Origin: CAYRPN01 sp964426135
GTDB taxonomy: Bacteria > Planctomycetota > Phycisphaerae > Phycisphaerales > Phycisphaeraceae
Direction: 5' to 3'
Assembly: GCA_964426135.1 (NCBI GenBank)
Contig: CAYRPN010000207.1
Span: 1-6,275 of the forward strand
Length of the DNA: 6,275 nt
The position numbers were made by a program, and so were the translations under genes. Below, piece by piece: positions 1 through 6,006 of this stretch. Below the pieces are notes generated by a model. The model searched no databases. It had not been told where the DNA came from and worked only from the letters and a program-made list of their open reading frames with translations. Numbering within the stretch: position 1 is the stretch's first letter; every line of letters starts with the position of its first letter.

Positions 1-54
<54 letters not shown>

Positions 55-92
55 CTGCCATTACCCGCGCGTTTGATGGCACTGGTTGATGG

Positions 93-170
93 CACTGGCA
101 GGCTTTGCTGCCAGTGTCTTGGCCAACGTCAATTGCAAGCCCAAAACACTGGCAGCCGAGCCTGCCAGTG
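93..170. repeat. Pair of REP-like hairpins in inverted orientation (BIME-like)
   Basis: Hairpin 1 (93-116) has 9-base arms CACTGGCAG and CTGCCAGTG around a 6-base loop. Hairpin 2 (147-170) has the same arms around a different loop. Read on the opposite strand, hairpin 2 matches hairpin 1 at 22 of 24 positions, with differences only in the loop, so the two are inverted copies 30 bp apart and could also pair with each other. A partial copy of the left arm, GATGGCACTGG, is duplicated at 75-85 and 89-99. The arrangement resembles the paired REP sequences called BIMEs in enterobacteria. Membership in a dispersed family is inference. Confidence 0.85.
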
Positions 171-173
171 GCA

Positions 174-217
174 TCATCATCATCGTCATCATCATCATCA
201 CTGCCATTATCCGCGTG
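174..217. repeat. Second, degenerate copy of the TCA tract and its flank
   Basis: This stretch holds three TCA units, one TCG unit and five more TCA units (174-200). It is followed by CTGCCATTATCCGCGTG, which matches 55-71 at 15 of 17 bases. The offset between the two flanks is 146 bp. The copy ends 18 bp before the extended -10 element of the downstream gene, so the repeat lies at or just upstream of the -35 region. Confidence 0.9.
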
Positions 218-235
218 GCTGTGTACCGAACAATA

Positions 236-244
236 TGCTATAAT
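236..244 (+). promoter_or_regulatory. Extended -10 promoter for the Cys-rich protein gene
   Basis: The sequence TGCTATAAT combines a perfect TATAAT hexamer (239-244) with an upstream TGn extension, the classic sigma-70-type extended -10. In such GC-rich DNA a perfect match is notable. No good -35 is visible (TGGCTG at 17-bp spacing), which is normal for extended -10 promoters. Transcription would start near 251 and give a leader of about 70 nt before the ATG at 324. Two similar direct repeats, CGGTTGATTC (266-275) and CGGTTGAATC (292-301), lie in that leader and could be regulator sites; this last point is speculative. Confidence 0.75.
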
Positions 245-323
245 GTGTCGCTTGGGGTCGCAGGTCGGTTGATTCGCCACAGATCGGCAGGCGGTTGAAT
301 CACTTCTTTTCCGGAGCCTTGCC

Positions 324-1325
324 ATGGACGATGTCGATCGCAATCTCATCACCGCGTGGCAGATCGTTTGTGAACGGTGCTCGGCTGATCCGGTGTTCGC
401 CGCCAAGCGCGTGGCGATGGCGCGGCGGCAGGTGATGCGCAAGCCGCTGCGGGATTTCTGTCTGGCGCTGCGGGCCAGTGACACGCGGATCACAGATTAC
501 AAGTTCTACATCCACACGAAGAATGCGGTGGAGGACAAGGTCGCGCACCTGGTGGATTTGAATGGCGAGTCGGTGCGGGAGCTATTGAAGCCGATCGAGA
601 ATCGCTGGCCGGGGATGCTGGCTCGGCATGCGGCGGCGAAGGTGGGGGTTTGCCACGAGGTGATCATGCGCTGGGCCAAGCGCGGGGTGATCAAGGTGGA
701 CTACTATCGGCCGGGGTCGGACGGGTGGTGGGGGCCGATGGCGCCTTATGTGTCGTGGTCGCGGGCGATCGATCCGCAGCACATGGAGGGGCGGCGGCCG
801 GAGGAGGTGTGGGGCAGTTCGTGGCTGAAGTTGTGGGAGCGGGTGCCGACGGAGTTTCATCAGACGGTGCAGCGTGTGCCGCGGTTGCGCGACGATCCGC
901 GCTACGGCGTGGTGTTCAGCGGATGGGACTGGCTTTGTCCGGGGACGGTGGATGCGGCGGGGAAGTGGAAGGCTTGCGGGCGGCGGTGCCGTTGGCTGTA
1001 CGCGCCGGTGCCGGTGTTTCGGGTGCAGGATTTTCTGGGCGAAGCGTTTCCGTGTCCGGTGGATTTGCCGGTGCAGGTGGGCATGGGTGAGGCGGATTTT
1101 CGGTTTGCGTGCGAGAGGTGCGTGGGCTGGCAGGGGTATCAGGGCTCGCAGCGGCGGCCGAGCTTTGTGTGGAACAAGTTCGTGCGGCACATCAGCGGCG
1201 GGCTGCTGTTCGGGCACGAGGTGGCGCGGCCTGACGGTGTTTGCGAATGGACGAGGAAAAAAGGGAAGCCAGGGAAACGGGCGCGGTCGGAGGCGGCGGC
1301 GCGCGAGAACGGAATGGCAGCGTGA
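324..1325 (+). CDS. Cys-rich, probable zinc-binding protein of unknown function
   Basis: This encodes 333 residues that I do not recognise as a named family. The ATG is supported by GGAG seven bases upstream and by the extended -10 promoter at 236-244. Cysteines are arranged like metal ligands: CxxC at 16-19, C205, C218-x3-C222, C244 and CxxC at 263-266, the last set resembling a split zinc ribbon. Residues about 101-123 (AAAKVGVCHEVIMRWAKRGV) look like a helix-turn-helix recognition segment. The C-terminal 25 residues are Lys/Arg-rich. Trp is frequent, including WW at 135-136. There is no signal peptide or membrane segment. Taken together this suggests a cytoplasmic nucleic-acid-binding protein, which is inference. 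Codons mostly end in G (GTG, GCG, CGG, GGG), whereas the neighbouring korB favours C-ending codons, a possible sign of transfer. The gene sits just downstream of a repeat module and converges on korB with a 120-bp gap. It lacks an evident HUH motif, so it is not an obvious RAYT. Confidence 0.8.
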   Translation: MDDVDRNLITAWQIVCERCSADPVFAAKRVAMARRQVMRKPLRDFCLALRASDTRITDYKFYIHTKNAVEDKVAHLVDLNGESVRELLKPIENRWPGMLARHAAAKVGVCHEVIMRWAKRGVIKVDYYRPGSDGWWGPMAPYVSWSRAIDPQHMEGRRPEEVWGSSWLKLWERVPTEFHQTVQRVPRLRDDPRYGVVFSGWDWLCPGTVDAAGKWKACGRRCRWLYAPVPVFRVQDFLGEAFPCPVDLPVQVGMGEADFRFACERCVGWQGYQGSQRRPSFVWNKFVRHISGGLLFGHEVARPDGVCEWTRKKGKPGKRARSEAAARENGMAA

Positions 1326-1445
1326 CGAGGCTTGGGGCGTTGAGTGGCGCGGTTTCCGGTGCTTTTCAAATCCGAGGCATTTCAGAAGCGATCGCTTGAG
1401 TCGCTGGCGTTGACGAAGGTGGAAACGCCTGTCGCGAACCCGCGC

Positions 1446-2471
1446 TCACTTCACCTCATACGTCTCGGTCATCTCGAACAGCTTCGCCAGGGTACCTTCG
1501 CCCTTGGCTGCCTTGGCGTCGCGAATCTGCTTGTCGAGCAGGTCTTCGTAGCAGTCGTCCAGCACGGCGTAGAAAACGCCCATCGGCTCGGGGAACTCGG
1601 GGTGCCGCATCCGGCTGAGCAAAAATGCCAGGCTCTCGTCGGCTTCGTCGTGGAAGAGCAGATCGTCCTCCTTCACGCCTTTGCCAAGCTCGACGATCTC
1701 CGGCTTCCTCGCGCCGTTGAGGCGGATGCCCTTGTCGCGGTTCTTGCCGTAGATCAGCGGTTTGCCGTGCTCGAGGTAGATGATGTTGTCTTCCTTGACG
1801 GCTTTGTCGGTGGCCCACTCGAAGGCCTTGTGGTTGAAAATGTTGCAGTCCTGCAGAATCTCCACGAAGGCGGTGCCCTTGTGCTGGGCGGCGCGGGTGA
1901 GCACGTCGGGTAGATTTCGGTCGACGTCGATGCTGCGGGCGACGAAGCTGGCCTCGGCGGCGAGGGCGAAGGACAGCGGCGAGAGCGGCAGGTCGATCGA
2001 ACCCATGGGCGAACTCTTCGTCTTCTTGCCCTCGGGGCTGGTGGGGGAGTACTGGCCTTTGGTCAGGCCGTAGATTTCGTTATTGAAGAGCAGAATCTTG
2101 CATCCCACGTTTCGGCGGAGGATGTGCAGCAGATGGTTGCCGCCGATGGACAGCGCGTCGCCGTCGCCGGTGACCATCCAGACATCGAGCTGCGGGTTGG
2201 CGATTTTGACGCCGGTGACGACGGCGGGGGCCCGGCCGTGGATCGTGTGGAATCCGTAGGTGTTCATGTAGTAAGGGAAGCGGCTGGAGCAGCCGATGCC
2301 CGAGACGAACACGGTCTTTTCCCGATCGCAGTTGAGGTTCGCCATGACCTTGCGAACCTGGTTGAGGATGGCGTAGTCGCCGCAGCCTGGACACCAGCGC
2401 ACGTCCTGGTCGGACGCGAAATCTTTCGCGGTGGGCTTGTCGGGCCTTTCGACGGTGGGGAGCGTGGGCAT
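1446..2471 (-). CDS. korB: 2-oxoacid:ferredoxin oxidoreductase, beta subunit
   Basis: KorB/PorB-type subunits bind thiamine diphosphate and a 4Fe-4S cluster. With the alpha subunit they catalyse reversible CoA- and ferredoxin-dependent decarboxylation of 2-oxoglutarate or pyruvate in the cytoplasm. The 341-residue protein has CPGCG (27-31), GIGCSSRFPYY (58-68), HGRAP (78-82), the ThDP/Mg motif GDGDALSIGGNH (102-113) and NNEIYGLTKGQYSPTSP (130-146). Likely cluster ligands are C27, C30, C61 and C209 (in LQDCN), the pattern known for two-subunit enzymes. The roughly 110-residue C-terminal extension fits the longer bacterial form rather than the archaeal form of about 280 residues. The start at 2471 is chosen because conserved sequence begins shortly after it and GAGAGG lies just upstream; the open frame continues upstream only through repeat DNA. 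No alpha-subunit gene adjoins it in the window, although korA usually lies directly upstream. Substrate choice (2-oxoglutarate or pyruvate) cannot be read from the beta subunit alone. Confidence 0.95.
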   Translation of the reverse strand: MPTLPTVERPDKPTAKDFASDQDVRWCPGCGDYAILNQVRKVMANLNCDREKTVFVSGIGCSSRFPYYMNTYGFHTIHGRAPAVVTGVKIANPQLDVWMVTGDGDALSIGGNHLLHILRRNVGCKILLFNNEIYGLTKGQYSPTSPEGKKTKSSPMGSIDLPLSPLSFALAAEASFVARSIDVDRNLPDVLTRAAQHKGTAFVEILQDCNIFNHKAFEWATDKAVKEDNIIYLEHGKPLIYGKNRDKGIRLNGARKPEIVELGKGVKEDDLLFHDEADESLAFLLSRMRHPEFPEPMGVFYAVLDDCYEDLLDKQIRDAKAAKGEGTLAKLFEMTETYEVK

Positions 2472-2526
2472 GAGTGGAACCTCTCGCTGGAATGGACGAG
2501 TGCCGTGGCCAGGAACACCAAGATGA

Positions 2527-2566
2527 GGCGTGAAACCCCTTTGGGGGTGGAGACCGGTTTCACGCC
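2527..2566 (-). repeat. Leader hairpin upstream of korB
   Basis: A perfect 11-bp stem, GGCGTGAAACC at 2527-2537 and GGTTTCACGCC at 2556-2566, encloses an 18-base interior that can itself form a small CCCC/GGGG hairpin. It lies 56 bp before the korB start, between the only candidate -10 box and the ribosome binding site, so it would be in the mRNA leader. No U-tract follows, so it is not a standard terminator. It may be a structured leader element or a dispersed palindromic repeat. Confidence 0.7.
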
Positions 2567-2571
2567 AAGTC

Positions 2572-2577
2572 ATTGTA
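2572..2577 (-). promoter_or_regulatory. Candidate -10 box for korB
   Basis: On the minus strand TACAAT matches TATAAT at five of six positions about 100 bp before the korB start. No convincing -35 is present at 16-18 bp spacing, so this is only a weak candidate. It lies upstream of the leader hairpin and downstream of the 203-bp inserted element. Confidence 0.3.
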
Positions 2578-2626
2578 TCGACTGAACGTCGAAATTCGCC
2601 ATCGAGGAAGTGAAAAGGAGAAAGAG

Positions 2627-2829
2627 CGGGTGTGCCAAAATATCCGGGGAGCGATGTCCGGCCCCCTCTCCCCCCGGGAGAGGGCTGGGGTGAGGGCCGG
2701 TCTACAACGAGCTTCCAATTGCATGGCCTGCGCCCAACGCCCTCAGCCGGCCTCGTCCCCCGGTGGACTCGGCTACCCTCTCCCGAAGGGAGAAGGGCAC
2801 CGCAGCCCGCGGAAAATGTGGCACACCCG
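2627..2829. mobile_element. 203-bp MITE-like element with 7-bp target duplication
   Basis: The terminal inverted repeats are CGGGTGTGCCA at 2627-2637 and its exact complement at 2819-2829. Similarity continues imperfectly for about 12 more bases. Identical 7-mers GAAAGAG lie directly outside both ends (2620-2626 and 2830-2836), as expected for a target-site duplication. Inside are two hairpins with the same arm: CCCTCTCCC/GGGAGAGGG at 2664-2684, and a similar one with a single extra base at 2776-2797. The first is within an outer CCGGCCC/GGGCCGG pair (2659-2665, 2694-2700). There is no room for a transposase, so movement would need one in trans. The transposon family is not assigned. The element separates korB from the upstream gene and probably lies just upstream of the korB promoter. 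Confidence 0.8.
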
Positions 2830-2836
2830 GAAAGAG

Positions 2837-3036
2837 GTGTGCGCGAGACTGAGAGCGGATCGATTTCTCCTCCCTGCGACGGAGGGGAGTCGGTATGCGC
2901 ACCGCATGATGCACAACATGGTTCCGGGGCGTGGAGAATCCCAGCCGCCATCGGCATCGGGGCGGGCACCCGTCGGGGCAGTGACCCGTTGAGGCGGGCA
3001 GCAATCCCCTGACGCGTTGCCCAGCCTGCATGCGCT
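2837..3036. other. Intergenic stretch with no recognised gene
   Basis: This 200-bp interval lies between the 203-bp element and the stop of the secreted-protein gene. Open frames crossing it have no ribosome binding site or recognisable protein content. A weak hairpin-prone patch (TCCTCC then GGAGGGG, around 2868-2889) resembles the hairpin arms of the neighbouring element. I see no convincing intrinsic terminator for the minus-strand gene ending at 3037. Confidence 0.5.
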
Positions 3037-4383
3037 TCATTTCCTCCCCGCAGTGGCGTCGACATCGGCAATGCCAGTATCTATTACGGTCAATGTCACC
3101 GTGTCGAGCTGCTGTGTCCCCTGGCGGCGGTCGATGACCAGCTTGGCCGTGCCGCCGGGCACCTGCGGGCTCAGGTGTCGCTCGATGGTGATTTCCTGAT
3201 TGCCGACGATCTGGGTCGCCGTGAACGCCGCCACGCTGATCTCTCGGGCGCCGATCCGCAGCGGCTGTTTCACGGCAGTGAGTCGCAAGTCGATCCGGTC
3301 TTTGCTCGCTGGGTCGGGCAATGTCGTGATGCGGACGACATCGGATCCCACCAGCAGGTTCCCCTGTGGAATGACCATGACATGGGGCGGCAATTCGACG
3401 TCGGCACTGGTCCAGACCTGGAACTGCGGGACGCCTTGCTTTTCGTTCGGTGCCGGTGGCTGGGTGTATTCGGTGACGTTGCACTTGAGCATGGCGCCCT
3501 GAACCGACAGCATCGCCGTGGAGCTTTTTCCCGCGGTGAAACCCATTTTTTCCAAGGTCTGGCCCGAATCCAGCCATTCCACAGGCTTGTCGACGCCTTC
3601 CCACTTCGAACCATCGAACTGAAGCCGCTGAACCATTTCCTTTCCGCCATTCGTGCCCTTGTACACCAGCATCGATCGCTCCGCCTGAGGAATCTGATCG
3701 GCGGCGGCGGTGACGGTTTCCATGAGAACGAACGTGCCGGCCGGGAACCCGAGCCAACTGCGGCCCGCATTGGCGACGGCAGATTGATCGAGCGGCTTCC
3801 AAATTCCTGCGGCGGCTGGCGCCGGTTTCTCCGCTGTCTTGGTCGGCAGGTTCGGCGCGGGCAGAAGCGCTGAACCGGCGGGGTCGACCGCTTTCGGCTG
3901 GGGCGTCGCCGGGGTCGTGACCGGCGAGGGCGTCGCGGGCACAACCGGCGTGGCGGGCACAACCGGCGTCGCCGGGAGGGCGCGGGCCACGCCATTCTTT
4001 TTGCGAGTCATGGTCCAAGGCGTGACAAGCGTCACCGTGTCGCCGTTGACCGTCAGCGCGAAATCCAACAACTGGCCATCGAACTCGATGGACCCGCGCA
4101 CCGCGTCCCCTTTGCGGACACCGATGAAAGTGAAGGTCTTGCCGCCCCGCTCCACCTCGCCGACGTAGCCGCTTTGAGAGCGGCGGACCTCAATGGCGAT
4201 GCCGTCGCCCTCAAAGACGCCGACGAACGGGTCGGTCGCGTTCGCCCCGATGGGCGCGGGTTGCTTCGCGGGATCGTCCGGTCTCGGCTGGGCCTTCTCG
4301 TCCACCGTGTCGGCTGGCGCGGACGCAGCCAGCGCGATGAACAGGCCGAGGCAGGCAACAGTGAGTCGACAGGTGGACGGCAT
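3037..4383 (-). CDS. Secreted two-part protein of unknown function with Pro/Thr linker
   Basis: This encodes 448 residues, family not recognised. The start at 4383 is preferred over an ATG 12 codons upstream because AAGGAG sits eight bases before it and the protein then opens with a Sec signal peptide: a short polar start, hydrophobic residues about 7-20 and cleavage probably near ASA (20-22). There is no lipobox, so it is unlikely to be a lipoprotein. Residues about 50-125 form a compact Gly- and beta-rich unit (FVGVFEGDGIAIEV to the TPWTMTRKK end). A Pro/Ala/Thr-rich low-complexity linker spans about 136-192, with PATPVV repeats. Residues about 193-440 are a second beta-rich region with no catalytic motif that I can identify. 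The architecture fits an envelope or periplasmic protein of a planctomycete. No partner adjoins it: the next minus-strand gene upstream ends in a terminator. Confidence 0.85.
   Translation of the reverse strand: MPSTCRLTVACLGLFIALAASAPADTVDEKAQPRPDDPAKQPAPIGANATDPFVGVFEGDGIAIEVRRSQSGYVGEVERGGKTFTFIGVRKGDAVRGSIEFDGQLLDFALTVNGDTVTLVTPWTMTRKKNGVARALPATPVVPATPVVPATPSPVTTPATPQPKAVDPAGSALLPAPNLPTKTAEKPAPAAAGIWKPLDQSAVANAGRSWLGFPAGTFVLMETVTAAADQIPQAERSMLVYKGTNGGKEMVQRLQFDGSKWEGVDKPVEWLDSGQTLEKMGFTAGKSSTAMLSVQGAMLKCNVTEYTQPPAPNEKQGVPQFQVWTSADVELPPHVMVIPQGNLLVGSDVVRITTLPDPASKDRIDLRLTAVKQPLRIGAREISVAAFTATQIVGNQEITIERHLSPQVPGGTAKLVIDRRQGTQQLDTVTLTVIDTGIADVDATAGRK
3931..3975. repeat. 18-bp tandem repeat encoding the PATPVV linker
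   Basis: Two 18-bp units (3931-3948 and 3949-3966) differ at one base, and a partial third unit follows. They encode repeated VVPATP in the linker of the secreted protein on the minus strand. In-frame 18-bp units allow the linker to change length without a frameshift. Confidence 0.85.
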
Positions 4384-4529
4384 GGACTCGCTCCTTGGGG
4401 CGACCGACGACGAGGGCAACCCGGCATGATTTCTTCACAAGCATACCCCGGAATCGTCGAAAGCCGCCGAAAAAAGGGCGAAAGATTCAGGGCAATTGCG
4501 GATGGGAGGCACTGCGCAAGCCGCCAACG

Positions 4530-4553
4530 AAAAACCCCGCCATCGCGGCGGGG
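4530..4553 (-). terminator. Intrinsic terminator of the PEP-CTERM gene
   Basis: On the minus strand a perfect 7-bp GC stem (CCCCGCC at 4535-4541, GGCGGGG at 4547-4553) with a 5-base loop is followed by TTTTT. It begins 28 bp beyond the PEP-CTERM stop codon. It would prevent read-through into the secreted-protein gene that starts at 4383, so the two genes are probably separate transcription units. Confidence 0.88.
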
Positions 4554-4581
4554 TTGGATGAGCTCGAGCATGGGCGGTTGT

Positions 4582-5202
4582 TCACGCGGTGCGACGGCGA
4601 CGCAGCAGCGTCACGCTCGCGAGTCCCAGAAGGCCGGCGGTCGCCGGCTCGGGAATAGCGGCGACGAAGTTCGCGGCGAAAGCGTAATCGCGGATGAAGC
4701 CGCTCGCCGGGAACGAGGCGGAACCCAGCACGATCGTGTTGCCGACGACCGGAGCGCTCGGCGAGGAGAAGAAAATCGGCAGAAAGCTGCCGCCGAGCGC
4801 ACCATCCGAGTAGGGGACGCCTCGGCCGTAGTGGGCGATCAGGTCGCCGGGCTGGACTGAAATCGGGGCGACGGGCAGCGTCTTGGTGGCGTTGGTTCCG
4901 GTTCCCGCAAAAGCCAGATTCGCCACCACCAGGTAGTTGCTTCCGCCGGTGGGGCGGAGAACGAAGGCTTGACCGGTGTTCCCGTTGTTGCCCGACTGAT
5001 CGAAGATGGCGAACGAATCGATCGTGCCCAGGCCCGTGACAGGTGCGTTGAAGTAGACCTGGAGCACGGTGGTGGCGCCGTCGGAGGCGTTAGCCCGGCC
5101 CACCGCGACATTGTTGCCGATCAGCACCGCCGAAGCGGGTGCAGCGAACATCATCGACACGATGAACATCACGATCATGACACTGCGTTTGCAAGCAAAC
5201 AT
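4582..5202 (-). CDS. PEP-CTERM sorting-domain protein, surface or exported
   Basis: This encodes 206 residues. PEP-CTERM proteins are exported by Sec, and an exosortase then processes the C-terminal tag; they are often linked to extracellular matrix or surface structures. The N-terminus is a signal peptide with hydrophobic residues 8-21 and probable cleavage after ASA at about 23-25. The C-terminus is a canonical tag: PEP at 184-186, a hydrophobic helix of about 14 residues, then RRRR at 201-204. The mature part (26-180) is Gly/Ala/Asn-rich, beta-type, has almost no charge clusters and no cysteine, and has no recognisable enzymatic motif. The start at 5202 is chosen because GGAG lies six bases upstream; an ATG ten codons earlier would lack such a site and extend the signal peptide. 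A terminator follows. No exosortase gene is in the window. Confidence 0.88.
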   Translation of the reverse strand: MFACKRSVMIVMFIVSMMFAAPASAVLIGNNVAVGRANASDGATTVLQVYFNAPVTGLGTIDSFAIFDQSGNNGNTGQAFVLRPTGGSNYLVVANLAFAGTGTNATKTLPVAPISVQPGDLIAHYGRGVPYSDGALGGSFLPIFFSSPSAPVVGNTIVLGSASFPASGFIRDYAFAANFVAAIPEPATAGLLGLASVTLLRRRRTA

Positions 5203-5288
5203 GAGAATCTCCTCGACTGTGAAAAGTGGCATGCTCCCGTCACACAGGAGCACGAAATAGAGCGATCCGGATACCCGATTGTCGATCC

Positions 5289-5317
5289 AATGTACCAGAA
5301 CGAAAGAGGCACTCCAA
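5289..5317 (-). promoter_or_regulatory. Candidate promoter of the PEP-CTERM gene
   Basis: On the minus strand TTGGAG (5312-5317) and TACATT (5289-5294) are separated by exactly 17 bp. They match the sigma-70 -35 and -10 consensus at three and four positions. The leader would be about 80 nt. The match is weak and other sigma factors are possible. Confidence 0.3.
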
Positions 5318-5351
5318 GGGCTAGCGCGAGAAAATCGCCAGTTTTCTGAAA

Positions 5352-5546
5352 ACCTGAGTTTCGGATAAGCCATTAGCCCCCGGCTCCGCCGGGGGTGGGG
5401 CGATGGTGGCGGGCAATTTGCGGTCGATGATCGTCGAAGCGCGGATTCTGCCGTGCGAATCTTGCGCGATTGATCTCTACCGCGCTCCTCCCCCGGCGGA
5501 GCCGGGGGCTAACGGCGCAACGCAGCGGCTTATCCGAAACTCAGGT
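5352..5546. mobile_element. 195-bp MITE-like element with nested inverted repeats
   Basis: A perfect inverted repeat begins ACCTGAGTTTCGGATAAGCC at 5352-5371 and returns at 5527-5546. Just inside each arm is a 23-bp sequence (5373-5395, 5490-5512), also exactly inverted between the two sides. Each 23-mer is itself a hairpin with an 8-bp stem CCCCCGGC/GCCGGGGG. With these ends, TGAAA lies directly outside on both sides (5347-5351, 5547-5551), a possible 5-bp target duplication; taking one more base of the arms leaves only a 3-bp match. The 94-bp core (5396-5489) has no recognisable gene. The spacing between inner and outer repeats differs (1 bp left, 14 bp right). Mobility is inference from the structure. 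Confidence 0.75.
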
Positions 5547-5551
5547 TGAAA

Positions 5552-5869
5552 GGTCGCATGGGAGCCACTTGATAACCCTGGATCACGAAATGGAACGCAG
5601 CGAAGCAGCGATGCGCGGACGCAGGGACGCCGGCGGCCGGGGATGGCGGGAAGCAGGGATACAGGGACGCTGGGGTGCGGGGCACGGGGACGCGGGGCAC
5701 GGGGGCAGGAGTGTGGCGAGCAATTCGATGAATCAGGCCCATTTCCTGCCTTCCTCGCATCCCGATTCAAAATGTCTGGGCCACTGCGAAGTTCCATTCA
5801 TAATCCAGAGGGCGAACTTCCAACTTTTGAAATGAATGGGTGGCTGGGGCTGGAGTCCGCGTAAGCCCC
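5552..5869. other. Intergenic stretch with a G-run tract, no recognised gene
   Basis: Open frames here lack ribosome binding sites and gene-like composition. The first half is built of degenerate GGGACGC/GGGATGC-like units, including the G-run tract at 5672-5705. The second half has a small inverted repeat, CCATTCAT at 5794-5801 and ATGAATGG at 5832-5839. It may hold decayed repeat or insertion-sequence remnants, but nothing that I can name. Confidence 0.5.
5672..5705 (+). repeat. G-run tract with G-quadruplex potential
   Basis: Five successive runs of four or more G occur in 34 bases, at 5672-5675, 5679-5682, 5686-5689, 5694-5697 and 5701-5705. Loops are only 3 or 4 bases: TGC, CAC, ACGC, CAC. 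A 13-base unit GCGGGGCACGGGG is present twice with a 15-bp period (5677-5689, 5692-5704). Composition and loop lengths meet the usual quadruplex rule; actual folding is inference. Confidence 0.75.
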
Positions 5870-5955
5870 GGGCCGAAATAACTTGGCGAATTGGCGGTCC
5901 CCCATTTAGCCGGCGGGCAAGCCCGCCGGCTAAAATGGGGAACATATTTCGGTCC
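5870..5955. repeat. Long palindrome within an outer inverted repeat
   Basis: The central hairpin has a 19-base arm at 5900-5918 and a 20-base arm at 5921-5940. It pairs completely except for one extra A and has a 2-base AA loop. Its core is AGCCGGCGGGC and its complement. Outside it, CCGAAATA at 5873-5880 and TATTTCGG at 5945-5952 form a second inverted repeat, extendable by 3 bases with one mismatch. The near-perfect palindrome would extrude or fold strongly. It has no one-sided T-tract and no gene ending beside it, so a dispersed REP-like element fits better than a terminator. Confidence 0.8.
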
Positions 5956-6006
5956 CGTTCCTAAGAACGTGTATGAAAAGCCATAATTGCTCCGATAACA
6001 AGGAGC

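Noticed and set aside
86..298. Open frame of 70 codons across the repeat module
   Set aside because: Its content is translated TCA/ATC tract and hairpins, it overlaps the promoter, and it has no ribosome binding site.
582..1217. Minus-strand frame opposite the Cys-rich protein gene
   Set aside because: Its Pro/Arg/His-rich composition is typical of the antisense of G-ending codons; there is no ribosome binding site or domain.
324..1325. REP-associated tyrosine transposase (RAYT)
   Set aside because: Proximity to REP-like hairpins suggested it, but no HUH motif or matching catalytic tyrosine context is visible.
1386..1397. Palindrome AAGCGATCGCTT between the convergent genes
   Set aside because: A single 12-bp palindrome with no T-tract; it contains the GCGATCGC octamer but one occurrence is not evidence of function or of a terminator.
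2472..3071. 200-codon upstream extension of the korB frame
   Set aside because: It translates the leader hairpin and the 203-bp inserted element; the conserved KorB sequence and a good ribosome binding site both support the start at 2471.
2702..4018. Long minus-strand frame of 438 codons
   Set aside because: It is a frame-shifted shadow of the secreted-protein gene and runs into the repeat element; it has no signal peptide or recognisable domain.
5470..5835. Plus-strand frame of 121 codons
   Set aside because: It spans the end of the 195-bp inverted-repeat element and the G-run tract, with low-complexity content and no initiation signal.
5900..5940. Bidirectional terminator
   Set aside because: No gene ends next to it and the short T/A runs are inside the stem instead of following it.
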